A stretch of DNA of 64,000 bases. Origin: DATJUF01 sp035524095 (GTDB taxonomy: Bacteria > Desulfobacterota > Binatia > Binatales > Binataceae). The position numbers were made by a program, and so were the translations under genes. The DNA lies in assembly GCA_035524095.1 (NCBI GenBank), contig DATKPK010000046.1, positions 10,010 to 74,009 of the forward strand. The letters are read 5' to 3'. Below the pieces are notes generated by a model, which ran no database searches, was not told the DNA's origin, and saw nothing but the letters and a program-made list of their open reading frames with translations. Shown piece after piece: positions 1 through 8,973 of the stretch; the stretch's first letter is position 1; every line of letters starts with the position of its first letter.

Positions 1-2
1 CC

Positions 3-224
3 GCGATCACCAGCATCGACTATTCAGCCTCGAGCGTCTTGCGCGATGTCCGTCAGGACCTGGGCAGCCGGCATGTGGGCCTCATTCTTGCGCGTGCGGA
101 ACCCTCGCTCCGCTCTCATCTGGAGCATCATGGCTTGATCAGCGTCATCGGTGCCGATCATATCTTTTTTACTTTGCGCGAAGCGCTCGCCGCGATAAAC
201 GAGCAGCGCATTAGCCCGGAGTGA
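3..224 (+). CDS. SulP-family anion transporter, C-terminal STAS domain (5' partial)
   Basis: The reading frame is open from the left edge, so only the last 73 residues are visible. They look like the end of a STAS domain: a strand ending in IDYSAS, a helix (LRDVRQDLGSR), a strand VGLILA and the GLISVIGADHIFF stretch typical of the cytoplasmic STAS domain closing SulP sulfate/bicarbonate transporters. The membrane part lies outside the window, so the substrate cannot be told. A free-standing STAS protein is possible but less likely given the SulP-like HIFFTLREALAAI ending. Confidence 0.65.
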   Translation, partial: AITSIDYSASSVLRDVRQDLGSRHVGLILARAEPSLRSHLEHHGLISVIGADHIFFTLREALAAINEQRISPE

Positions 225-305
225 TTTCCGACAGCCGCGCCTCGCCGGATTTCTCTTGCTTTCGGCTCATAGTGATGCGAGTTGTTGCGTCGAGGCTTGT
301 TCATC

Positions 306-1523
306 ATGGCTACGACCAAACCTATGCTCGAAGGCTACCGGGTACTTGACTTCACCCAGGTTCTGGCAGGTCCGACCACCAGCCGCTACATGGCGGAAAT
401 GGGGGCCGAGGTCATCAAAATCGAATTCGCACCAGCTGGCGATATTTCGCGAGGCGTGCCCTACCTCCAAGATGGCCGTAGTGGTTACTACGTTCAGCAG
501 AATCGCGGAAAGCGGAGTCTCTGCCTCGACCTCAAGCATCCCGGCGCCGCGGCGATTATCAAAGAGTTGATCCCGAAGGTTGATATATTAGTTGAAAATT
601 ACGCACCGGGCGTAATCGGGCGGCTGGGCTTTGCTTATGAGAATGTGAAGGCTCTCAATTCGAAAATAATCATGTGTTCGATTTCCACGTTCGGCCAGAA
701 GGGTCCACTCGCCGAACGCCCGGGATATGACTTCATTGGATGTGCCTACTCGGGTGTGCTGAGCATGATCGGCGAAGCCGGCCATACGCCGTCGCTGCCG
801 CAGGTCGGCGTCGGCGACATAAGTACCGGGGTTCATGCGTTGAGCGCGATTCTTGCCGCCCTGCTCCATCGCGAACGCACCGGCGAGGGGCAATACGTCG
901 AGACTTCGCTGCTCGACTGCTACTTCAGCTACAACGACTTGACCGTCCAGACCGCGAGCTTGAGCAAGGGAAAAGTTCTGCCGAGGCGCAACGGGTCACA
1001 TCATTTTGGCGTCGCCCCGCTGGGAGTATTCAATGGCAAACGCGGCGGCATCTTGATCATGGCCAGCACCGATCATCAGTTCGGTTATTTGTGCCAAGCG
1101 ATGGGCCGTCCTGAAATACACACCGACAAGCGGTTTTTAACCAACGCGGACCGGATGGCGAATGTCGATGAGCTCAAGCGCATAATCCAGGACTGGTTCG
1201 ACGCCACGAGCGAAGACGAGGTGTTCAGGCTACTCGAAGAGTATCGGGTCCCCTACGCGCCGGTCCTGGCGATTGAAGAAGCAATGGCGCAACCACATTT
1301 GCGCGACCGCGAGATCGTAAGAAAGTATAAAGATCGTTTTCTGGGGGAATTCGATATTCCCGGCTTCCCACTGCGGTTCTCGGCCTATCCGCGTCATCCA
1401 GACCTCGACGCTCCCACGCTCGGCGAGCACAATCACGCACTTCTTGAAGAGTATCTCGGTTATTCGGCGCAGCGGATTGCTGAGCTCGAAGCCCAAGGCG
1501 TGCTACATCGCGGCCCGCGTTAA
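306..1523 (+). CDS. CaiB/BaiF (family III) CoA-transferase
   Basis: About 405 residues, the usual length for a family III CoA-transferase, which moves CoA between a donor acyl-CoA and a free acid. The N-terminus shows the hallmark GYRVLDFTQVLAGP followed by MGAEVIKIE. The catalytic Asp is expected in GVGDISTG (about residue 174), and the small-domain ending PTLGEHN is present. I chose ATG 306 over an upstream TTG at 282 because family homology begins close behind it and GAGG lies about 10 bases upstream. It precedes an amidohydrolase on the same strand, suggesting catabolism of an acyl-CoA-linked compound. The substrate is unknown. Confidence 0.88.
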   Translation: MATTKPMLEGYRVLDFTQVLAGPTTSRYMAEMGAEVIKIEFAPAGDISRGVPYLQDGRSGYYVQQNRGKRSLCLDLKHPGAAAIIKELIPKVDILVENYAPGVIGRLGFAYENVKALNSKIIMCSISTFGQKGPLAERPGYDFIGCAYSGVLSMIGEAGHTPSLPQVGVGDISTGVHALSAILAALLHRERTGEGQYVETSLLDCYFSYNDLTVQTASLSKGKVLPRRNGSHHFGVAPLGVFNGKRGGILIMASTDHQFGYLCQAMGRPEIHTDKRFLTNADRMANVDELKRIIQDWFDATSEDEVFRLLEEYRVPYAPVLAIEEAMAQPHLRDREIVRKYKDRFLGEFDIPGFPLRFSAYPRHPDLDAPTLGEHNHALLEEYLGYSAQRIAELEAQGVLHRGPR

Positions 1524-1602
1524 GGGAGTGGATGGCGGCTTGATGGTATCGCATTTCAGCTGGTTGCAGGAGGAGAGATAAACTAAGCTTAAGGGCGAAA
1601 AT

Positions 1603-1833
1603 ATGTATCGCCTAATACACTTCGCGCCTCATCTTGGCGTGGTACTCATTGTCGCCGGCATCGGGCTTGTGGTGTTCCAGATGACCCGCTCACCACATAC
1701 TTGTGACGAATGCCAGCATAGGGGTGGCCCGATCGGCAAACTTGATCCAACGATCTCAACTACGTATTTGGGTTTGTTACTGATCGCAATCGGAATCGCT
1801 CTCTTGATTGGGGCTGCTACCGCTACCGTTTAG
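1603..1833 (+). CDS. Small two-helix membrane protein
   Basis: A 76-residue protein with two hydrophobic segments (about residues 9-26 and 54-73). They are separated by a loop carrying a CDEC motif and a Gly-rich turn (HRGGP). No family is recognised. The ATG has only a weak upstream ribosome-binding site. It lies between the CoA-transferase and the amidohydrolase on the same strand. The Cys pair could bind metal or form a disulfide, but that is speculation. Confidence 0.5.
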   Translation: MYRLIHFAPHLGVVLIVAGIGLVVFQMTRSPHTCDECQHRGGPIGKLDPTISTTYLGLLLIAIGIALLIGAATATV

Positions 1834-1919
1834 AAATTACTGACTCACCGAATCACGAACTAAGGCATCACGCCGGTCTTCAGAAGGCTAAGTGTAAGAA
1901 CCTCCGGGAGAAGTGACCA

Positions 1920-3062
1920 ATGGAATACGACTTCATTTCAGCGGATTGTCACATCGACTTAATCTGGCTGCCCCCTGATCTTTTTACCGCAAACGCGCCG
2001 GCAGCGTTGAAAGATCGCATGCCCTACGTCGCGGAAGGGCGCAAGGGCATGCAGTGGGTCGCGAACAATGGCGCCAAGTTCGGCCTAGTCAATGGGATGG
2101 GCTCGGCCGGGCGCGAATACGTCCCCGGTGAAATCCATCGCTCTGATCGTATGGCTTCGACGGGCCTGTACGACGACGGACGCAAAGGGGTTCGGCGCCT
2201 AACCGACCCTGAGTTGCGTCTCAAGGATCAGGAACGCGACGGCGTTCAGGCCGAAGTGCTCTACGGCGTCCTGGGCGCGAGCATGCGGCTCAAGGATGAC
2301 GAAGCCGCCACCGAGATGTTGCGTATCTACAATCAATGGCTTGGCGGCTTCTGCCGGACGCATCCTGACCGCTATGCAGGTCTCGCCTCGATTCCAAGTC
2401 ACGATATTGGCGCGGCAGTCGCTGAAATTAAACGGGTGGCCAAGGACGGAGTTCTGCGTGGGATCGATATTGCCAACCGTCCCGATATCCCGCCGTTCTG
2501 GGACCCATGCTGGAATCCGCTATGGGATATTGCAGAAGAGGCGCAATTGCCGGTGCATTTGCACACCATCGGCGGCTCAATTCCGGACTTTAGAAAACTC
2601 GAACACAAGGTCGGACGCGCAGCATTCGCGACTGCGATTTCGAGTTTTCAGATGTATATGTCGATCCCGCTGATGGCGACTATTTTCGCCGGCGTGCTCG
2701 AACATCATCCCGGCCTCAGGATGGTAATCGGGGAGAGTGGCATCGGATGGATTCCTTATATTCTCGATCACATGGATCTCGAATGGGAAGACCAGTTCAA
2801 AGATCTGGATCTCAAGATGAAGCCGAGTGACTATTGGCGGCGGCAGTGCTACGCGACCTATCAGAGCGATCGTATCGGCATCAAGTTGCTTGACGAGATC
2901 GGCGAAGACAACATTATGTGGGGTTCCGATTTCCCGCACCCAGACGGCATCTGGCCCGATTCCCAGGAATATATTCAACGCGAGTTGGGGCATCTGCCGG
3001 CGGCGACGCGTCACAAAATAGTTTGCGGTAACGCCGCGAAACTCTACGGCTTCGTCCAGTGA
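1920..3062 (+). CDS. Amidohydrolase-2 family metal-dependent hydrolase/decarboxylase
   Basis: A 380-residue TIM-barrel amidohydrolase of the ACMSD/gamma-resorcylate decarboxylase type. The N-terminal metal motif appears as SADCHIDL rather than DxHxH. Further metal-site elements are HLH around residue 218 and the closing WGSDFPHPDG, whose Asp is the usual catalytic/metal residue. A GGGAG ribosome-binding site precedes the ATG. Members of this family decarboxylate or hydrolyse aromatic and cyclic substrates. The neighbouring CoA-transferase and enoyl-CoA hydratase-like gene fit a catabolic cluster, but the substrate cannot be inferred. Confidence 0.85.
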   Translation: MEYDFISADCHIDLIWLPPDLFTANAPAALKDRMPYVAEGRKGMQWVANNGAKFGLVNGMGSAGREYVPGEIHRSDRMASTGLYDDGRKGVRRLTDPELRLKDQERDGVQAEVLYGVLGASMRLKDDEAATEMLRIYNQWLGGFCRTHPDRYAGLASIPSHDIGAAVAEIKRVAKDGVLRGIDIANRPDIPPFWDPCWNPLWDIAEEAQLPVHLHTIGGSIPDFRKLEHKVGRAAFATAISSFQMYMSIPLMATIFAGVLEHHPGLRMVIGESGIGWIPYILDHMDLEWEDQFKDLDLKMKPSDYWRRQCYATYQSDRIGIKLLDEIGEDNIMWGSDFPHPDGIWPDSQEYIQRELGHLPAATRHKIVCGNAAKLYGFVQ

Positions 3063-3139
3063 CCAGGAAGGCTGACAATAATTGGGTAAAGCAACCAGGC
3101 TTTTACTGGAAGCACTTGAACTGAGTCAAAAAGAATGAC

Positions 3140-3168
3140 CGTTGGGCGGAGCAAACTTCCGCCCAACG
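3140..3168. terminator. Bidirectional terminator-like hairpin
   Basis: A perfect 11-bp inverted repeat (3140-3150 and 3158-3168) with a 7-base loop lies between two convergent genes. On the minus strand a T-rich run (TTCTTTTTG) follows a few bases after the stem; the plus side has none. Confidence 0.6.
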
Positions 3169-3223
3169 AATACTTACCAATTTCGTGCGTCACTTCGTGG
3201 CCAGGGCGGCCGCAGAGTTGCTA

Positions 3224-4009
3224 CTACTTGGGGGCGCGGACCGAATCGGCCTTGCGGCGTTCACTCTTGGCACGCAGTGCTTCGTCAGCTGCCTTGATCG
3301 TCAGCGCTTCATAAGCAAGCCCGGCATCCATGATCAAGTTGGATTGGCGCTTCAGCCATTTGTTGACAGCGAGCTTGCTCCATCGGATTGCCCAAGTCGG
3401 GCCATCGGCGAGTTCCTGCGCGAGTTCCTTGGCCGCGGGCAATACTTGATCCGGTGGAACGGCATAGTTCACCAGGCCAATCCGGGCAGCCTCGGCGCCG
3501 GTGATGATATTCCCGCGCATCAGATATTCTTTTGCCCGATGCGGCCCGATCAGCAACGGCCAGATCACGGCTCCGCCGTCGCCGGCCACGACGCGCATCT
3601 TCACATGCGTGTCAGCTATCTTTGCAGTTTCTGATGCAATCGTAATGTCGCACATCAGCGCCAGTGTTGCGCCGAGCGAAAAAGCATCGCCATTGATCGC
3701 GCCGATAATCGGCTGCTCGACGTCAAGAAAGTTCTGGACGATACGTCGCCCATTGGAGGTTTGATGACGACCATGATTACGGCGCGAGGGTTTCGGATCG
3801 CGCGCCATCTCCATTTCTTTCGGATTCAAGAAGACATTCCCAACGCCAGTCAGGATAATCGCGTTAACGTCATGGTCGGCAGCGAGGTCCGTCCAGATTT
3901 CCTCAACTTCGTGATGGACCTCGTAACTGAAATACTCGGGCCGCTTGATCGTCACGGTCGCGACGCGATCCGTCACGTTGATATCGAGAAAATCGTAGTT
4001 GTAATTCAT
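3224..4009 (-). CDS. Enoyl-CoA hydratase/isomerase (crotonase) family protein
   Basis: A 261-residue crotonase-fold protein. The oxyanion-hole segment (GDAFSLGATLALMCDITIA) is well formed. The region that normally carries the second catalytic Glu (PExG..PGxGG) reads MRVVAGDGGAVIWP, so the canonical hydratase Glu is absent. The first Glu position is also not evident in this segment. It may therefore be an isomerase, hydrolase or other crotonase activity rather than a hydratase. It is convergent with the amidohydrolase across a hairpin. Confidence 0.82.
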   Translation of the reverse strand: MNYNYDFLDINVTDRVATVTIKRPEYFSYEVHHEVEEIWTDLAADHDVNAIILTGVGNVFLNPKEMEMARDPKPSRRNHGRHQTSNGRRIVQNFLDVEQPIIGAINGDAFSLGATLALMCDITIASETAKIADTHVKMRVVAGDGGAVIWPLLIGPHRAKEYLMRGNIITGAEAARIGLVNYAVPPDQVLPAAKELAQELADGPTWAIRWSKLAVNKWLKRQSNLIMDAGLAYEALTIKAADEALRAKSERRKADSVRAPK

Positions 4010-4145
4010 CGGCCGCAGCCTCCGTTAATCTCTGATGAGGCATACCACCGAAGGACGTTCATCGCCAAACCGAGCGCCAACTGTACGGGCGCCATTCTCA
4101 CCGCGGAATAAGATTAGCGCTGCGGCGCGCGACTAATGAGCGTAG

Positions 4146-6338
4146 TTACTGAGTGGGACACTGCCCCTGGTTTTGCAGGATGATCGCCAAGTCAGCGTCG
4201 TCGGTTAAGCCATCGAGATTAATGTCGGCCCAACTGGAAAGTCCGCTGGATAGCGCTTCAAGCGTTGCCCATTCCGCGACATCCAGATAGTTCACGACAC
4301 CGTCGAGATTGACATCACCCGGGCAGGCCGGCTGCGATGCGAGTAGCTGGTTAAGCTGTGCGCTCAAAGCATTGTAGTTCCGTAGCTGCTGCCGAGTGAG
4401 CTTGCTTCCAGACGCCAGCAGGTCAGAATCGGCGGTATCGAGCTTCGGCACCGGAACATTCTGATTGATCTGATAGAACTCCGTACTTGAGCTGTTGGCA
4501 CACGAATTCGAGGCCGCGTCATACCCTTCATAACTATTGATTACTAATTTGTAGCGGTTGTTGCGTATCGCGACGGCCTCCAGTGGATAGATGTTGTCGG
4601 AAATCGTCTGGCTGTGATCGTGCTGCCAGATGGCAACGTCGCAGCACAACGCCAATCCTTCCAGCGGGATTCCAGCGGTGCTAGGGTCTGTGGCTCCCGC
4701 GCCCCACCATACTCCATTGTTGTCCTCGCACACCCCTTTGGTCGGAGCGATTTGTGTGCACGTGGTTGTATTGTATACGCAAGGTCCGTTAATAGCGCCA
4801 TTGGCGTGGAGATTTGTGCCGATTTGCGTGAAGTTTGTTTTCCGGATGCTCGACTGATCAGGATTCCTAAGGTACGGAAGCATCGTCTGAGCATCGACGG
4901 TCCGTGGTACATCCTCATGTACGTTGACACCCGCGAGTTCACCGAAGAGCTGGTAGAAATCGACGATGTTGACCATCGCTTTTACCACTCGGCCGGGTTG
5001 ATTAACTGCCGGTCCCGCGACAATTCCCGGAACCCAGACGCCAGTCTGATAGACACTGGATTTCGAGCGACTGGGATCGAATGGAACTTTGACGGCGGCG
5101 CCGTTGCTACCATTGTCGGCGACGATGATAACGTCGGTGTTGGTTTGCTTCGGGCGGTAAACTAATTGGCCGCTTGGAGTAACTGTCGCCAGTCCGGTCG
5201 CTACCAAAAGCTGTCCTACTTCGTAATCGAGCGCCTCTTCCATCTGGTTGGTGATGGTTCTCTGGTCAATGGCATCAGCACAGTCGAGATTGCTGGTATC
5301 CGCCTCTCCAGGAGGCAGCGTTTGACTAGGTGGCTGCATGACGGGGAGATGGGCCGAGGCAAAATCCACGCTAACCATCCACGGCTGGTTCTTCGGCTGC
5401 TGATTGATCCAGGCGACCGCCGCATTAACTACCTGCACACCGCGGAAGGTCCGCGCACTGAGATCAGTCGGTGGTACCTGCACGACCGATCCATTATCGT
5501 TGATGACTAACGGTGACACGTAATGTCCACTAAGAGTGGAAAAGTTGATATACGCTGGCGGCGGGTTGGTACATGATTGATTGGGATTGAAGATGCCACC
5601 GCTATCTCGGCATACCCTTCCCGGCGCTTCCTCCCCGGATTTCGTAACCACTGCGCAGGTGCCGTCACCCGCATAGCAGGCACCCGTATCTGCACCGCCA
5701 TCGTTAGCGTCGCGCACAAAGCCACAGGACCAGGTGCCGGGCGGCGAGACTCCGCCGGCGGTAGTGTCAATCGACGAGGGGTCACCGGTGGCGTCGAGCC
5801 AGCCATTGAAGTACGTGAAACCGAGCGCCTGCACCATACCCAAGCCGTAGGGATTGTTGCCCTGGGTACCTAGATGAAACTTACCGAAGAGGGCACTTGT
5901 ATAACCGCGTTGCTGGAGCAAGATGGGTGCAGTCGTCTCGTTAGGATTCACCATGAAGTTGGCAAGATCATCGTTGCCAATCGCAGTGTAAACGTTTGTG
6001 CGGAACGGGTAGCGGCCGGTGTAGAGCGCCGCGCGCGAGTTCGAGCAGGCGGGCATGGCCCAGACGTTGTGGAATTTAATCCCCGCCTTGGCGATGGCAT
6101 CAAGATTTGGCGTAGCCGCCGGAGTCGTGCCGCCGTATCCGAACAGCTTAAACTGGTCGATACCGGCATCGTCCATCAGAATCAATAGAATGTTCGGCGG
6201 CTGACCAACCGCCGCGACCGGCTCTGAGATTGCTCCAATGGAGACCAGAGCAAGCAAAAGTGGAAAGATGAACGGCTTGGACGGCGTCACCCAAAGACGC
6301 GACCACAGCGATCGCAATGTCCAGCCCGTCAGCGCCAC
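4146..6338 (-). CDS. Secreted sulfatase with dockerin-like C-terminus
   Basis: A 730-residue protein with a hydrophobic signal-like segment (about residues 22-45). The sulfatase/alkaline phosphatase fold begins PPNILLILMDDAG; the Asp pair near residue 56 is the Ca site. The sulfatase signature reads CSNSRAALYTGRY at about residues 98-110. Cys98 would be the formylglycine precursor, but the usual CxPSR proline is Asn. The last 60 residues contain two dockerin-like calcium loops (DVNLDGVVNYLD and DINLDGLTDDAD). The GTG start is preceded by no strong ribosome-binding site. It probably acts outside the cytoplasm on sulfate esters and may dock to another surface protein. Confidence 0.85.
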   Translation of the reverse strand: MALTGWTLRSLWSRLWVTPSKPFIFPLLLALVSIGAISEPVAAVGQPPNILLILMDDAGIDQFKLFGYGGTTPAATPNLDAIAKAGIKFHNVWAMPACSNSRAALYTGRYPFRTNVYTAIGNDDLANFMVNPNETTAPILLQQRGYTSALFGKFHLGTQGNNPYGLGMVQALGFTYFNGWLDATGDPSSIDTTAGGVSPPGTWSCGFVRDANDGGADTGACYAGDGTCAVVTKSGEEAPGRVCRDSGGIFNPNQSCTNPPPAYINFSTLSGHYVSPLVINDNGSVVQVPPTDLSARTFRGVQVVNAAVAWINQQPKNQPWMVSVDFASAHLPVMQPPSQTLPPGEADTSNLDCADAIDQRTITNQMEEALDYEVGQLLVATGLATVTPSGQLVYRPKQTNTDVIIVADNGSNGAAVKVPFDPSRSKSSVYQTGVWVPGIVAGPAVNQPGRVVKAMVNIVDFYQLFGELAGVNVHEDVPRTVDAQTMLPYLRNPDQSSIRKTNFTQIGTNLHANGAINGPCVYNTTTCTQIAPTKGVCEDNNGVWWGAGATDPSTAGIPLEGLALCCDVAIWQHDHSQTISDNIYPLEAVAIRNNRYKLVINSYEGYDAASNSCANSSSTEFYQINQNVPVPKLDTADSDLLASGSKLTRQQLRNYNALSAQLNQLLASQPACPGDVNLDGVVNYLDVAEWATLEALSSGLSSWADINLDGLTDDADLAIILQNQGQCPTQ

Positions 6339-6515
6339 GACCCACCCCCCTCGAGGACCGTTACGAATTTATCGATTTTGGATTATCCGCGAAGCGAACA
6401 ATCCTCGCGAGATTTGGTGCAGCCGTTTTTCATCCGATAACCGGAAAATACGGTCAGGATTGTCAGCGGCAGGGAGGTTCCGTCTGGCCGGCCTATTAGC
6501 GAATCGGCAAATGAC

Positions 6516-7196
6516 CTATTTATGCACCTCAACTGGCGGGGTCGGCTGGCTCAACCGCGAGGTGATTTCCTCGTCGGTCATGTCATAGAGCCGTTCCATC
6601 CCGTCCATCATCGGCTTGCCCGAGTTCGGTGGTGGCTGCTTAACCTTGCCGCCCTGGCTGTCGAATGCGGGCGGGTTCCTGTAGCGCCGCAAATCGGAAG
6701 GCATGATGCCGGCGAGCTGCACGACTTCAGGATCAATCCATGCGTCAGCGTCGATGGAATTGCCTTCTGACGTTGAGAATTCGAGGTTGATCCCTTCGGG
6801 CGCTGCGAGATAGATCGATTTACAGAAGCCGTGGTCAAGCGGGCCCATCACCCAGTAGCCATGTGAACGCACACGATCGCGCATCGCCAGCAAATCCGCT
6901 TCGGTGTCGACATTGAGCGCGACATGCTGCATCACGCCCGCGGCCACTGGCATCGCCGGCGAACCGGCATGGGAAACGCCCTTAATTCCTTGAATTTCGC
7001 CAATTTCCTTCGACTGGACGAAGGCGATCGATGAGCTGTTGCCCAACTTCAGGAAGCCATGGAAGGTGTTCTCGACCCCGTGCATCCAATAAAGGGCGAC
7101 CAGTTCCATCCCCACGACCTGAGTATAAAACTCGATCTGGCTCTTGATGTCCTTCGTGCAAATCGCGAGGTGATGAACTCCGTTCGGCAGACCCAT
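6516..7196 (-). CDS. VOC (glyoxalase/bleomycin-resistance/dioxygenase) family protein
   Basis: A 226-residue protein with one clear VOC module. It shows the HHLAICTKD strand with its metal His, a second His in MQHVALNVD and a Glu in INLEFST, matching the 2-His-1-Glu pattern of extradiol dioxygenases and glyoxalases. A GGAGG ribosome-binding site lies 8 bases before the ATG. Related proteins annotated as biphenyl-2,3-diol dioxygenase-like are common in aromatic-degrading bacteria. The specific reaction cannot be read from the sequence. Confidence 0.75.
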   Translation of the reverse strand: MGLPNGVHHLAICTKDIKSQIEFYTQVVGMELVALYWMHGVENTFHGFLKLGNSSSIAFVQSKEIGEIQGIKGVSHAGSPAMPVAAGVMQHVALNVDTEADLLAMRDRVRSHGYWVMGPLDHGFCKSIYLAAPEGINLEFSTSEGNSIDADAWIDPEVVQLAGIMPSDLRRYRNPPAFDSQGGKVKQPPPNSGKPMMDGMERLYDMTDEEITSRLSQPTPPVEVHK

Positions 7197-7290
7197 GACA
7201 TCGTCCTCCGTATGAAAATTGACTTCTTTGCTTGATTAGCTTATCGCATTTTGCACTTATCCCATTTCTACTTCTATTGAAAGCTCCGGT

Positions 7291-8886
7291 TCAGGGAGAG
7301 GTGGCACGGAGCAAGACCAGCTTCCCGTTGTCGAAAGGGACCTGAGTGACGGGAGTGAGCCCTGAAGTGCGCGTGCTCGCGCGAGCCCAGGCTTGGGCGG
7401 GGACGATCACGTAGCCACTGGAAGGAGTGGCTAGTGGGCGCGGCAAGGGAGGAGCGCAGCGATCGAGATAGAAAACCAGCGGCTCGATCGCATCCTGAAA
7501 GCCAAAAGTATAGAGTGGCGCGCCGGCTGTCGTAAGCTGATTTATTTGAGCCGCCGCCGCTCGATACGATTTGACTTGCCCAGTGTCGCCGGACGACTCG
7601 CCAGCGAAGCCCTTGGAGGGCCATCGGAAGAATGCGCGCAGCGTGAATGGTGCACCGCATCCGTGAAGTTCATAGGCAGGGATATAAAGGAAATTCGCAG
7701 TGGCGAGAATCAGGCATGTAGCCACGGCGGTACGATAGACGAGAACTCCGCGCGGCGTGCTGAACCATGGAATGACGCGAACGACAATCCACCACGAAAG
7801 CAGGAAAGCGGCAGCGGGCCATAGCGGCAACAGATAATCGCGCCGCTTGTATGCGGCCAGGTTGAAAAAGACGACAGTGACGGTCCAGAAGAGCGCGAGA
7901 AAGCGAGCGGCGCTCCCCGCACTCTCGCTGTTGGCAGGTAATGCTACAGGTTGTAGCGGCTCGGCGGTGACTGGCTGCGACCGAACGCGGGGAGGAACCA
8001 GAGCGATAACCACCGCTATCGGGACGAACAGGCTGAGCGGAAGCGAATTGAGCAGCAGTGGCGTCAGGTAATACGATCGGCGCATAGCGCCGAGACTCCC
8101 GAAGAAGCGGCCGAAGTTTTCACTGCCAATCTGAAGATGCAGGAAGTCGTAGCGGCGGCCAATCAGGCAAGCCAGATACCAGCTAGAGGCGATCGCGCCG
8201 CCAACGATCAAAGGGCCGGGCTTGAACAGAGCTTTTAGTGCAGCCCAATTCCGTTCGATTGCGAGAAAAAGCAGGATTGCAGCGCCAGGAAGGATCGCGC
8301 CCACCGGTCCTTTGGCGAGCACCCCGAGTCCCATCGCGATCGCAAATAGATAGTGACGTAGGATGCGGCGAGAAGCACCCGCGGAATCGCGATCGAGTGC
8401 GAACCACCAAAAGAACGCATACAGCGAGAGCGTCTCGCAAAAGGTCAGGGTCATGTCGACCAGGCCGATCCGTGCCTGACTGACATACTGATAGGAGCCG
8501 CAGAGGATCAGCCCAGCGAGTATCGCGCCGCGCAAGCCGAGCAGGCTCGCCGCAAACGCCATCGTAAGCATCGCTCCGCCGATCGCATAAAGAGCCGAAG
8601 GCAAGCGAAGATTGAATGACGTCGCGGTTTCTTCATGCAACAGATCAGCAAGGCCGGTCGCCGTCCAGTGATAGAGCGGCGGCTTGTACATCGGAATGGT
8701 GCAGTTATCGAGTGGAAACAGCAGCCTGTGGTCCTCGACCATCTGCTGGACGTAGACCGCCATCGCGGCCTCGCTTCCGCCACATACGTCGCTGGCGCCG
8801 AGCCGGTTGAGGGTCAGGATCGCGAGCAGCAGAGTGATTCCGGCAAGGGGGAGCGCACGCATAATGGTGCGCGTCGATGAGGTCAC
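7291..8886 (-). CDS. ArnT/PMT-like glycosyltransferase family 39 membrane protein
   Basis: A 531-residue polytopic membrane protein. After the first membrane helix, the periplasmic loop carries an acidic site (GGSEAAMAVYVQQM) and the KPPLYHW motif characteristic of ArnT/GT39-like enzymes, which transfer sugars from polyprenyl-phosphate donors. About ten further hydrophobic segments follow. It lies 87 bases downstream of asnB on the same strand and may be co-transcribed. The acceptor (lipid A, protein or polysaccharide) is not evident. Confidence 0.8.
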   Translation of the reverse strand: MTSSTRTIMRALPLAGITLLLAILTLNRLGASDVCGGSEAAMAVYVQQMVEDHRLLFPLDNCTIPMYKPPLYHWTATGLADLLHEETATSFNLRLPSALYAIGGAMLTMAFAASLLGLRGAILAGLILCGSYQYVSQARIGLVDMTLTFCETLSLYAFFWWFALDRDSAGASRRILRHYLFAIAMGLGVLAKGPVGAILPGAAILLFLAIERNWAALKALFKPGPLIVGGAIASSWYLACLIGRRYDFLHLQIGSENFGRFFGSLGAMRRSYYLTPLLLNSLPLSLFVPIAVVIALVPPRVRSQPVTAEPLQPVALPANSESAGSAARFLALFWTVTVVFFNLAAYKRRDYLLPLWPAAAFLLSWWIVVRVIPWFSTPRGVLVYRTAVATCLILATANFLYIPAYELHGCGAPFTLRAFFRWPSKGFAGESSGDTGQVKSYRAAAAQINQLTTAGAPLYTFGFQDAIEPLVFYLDRCAPPLPRPLATPSSGYVIVPAQAWARASTRTSGLTPVTQVPFDNGKLVLLRATSP

Positions 8887-8973
8887 AGATGACTTACCGC
8901 TGTTGGCGAGCGGACACGGGTCGACGAAATCGCGAAAACTGATGTGGCTGATTCGCGGGCAACCGGAAGCGCA

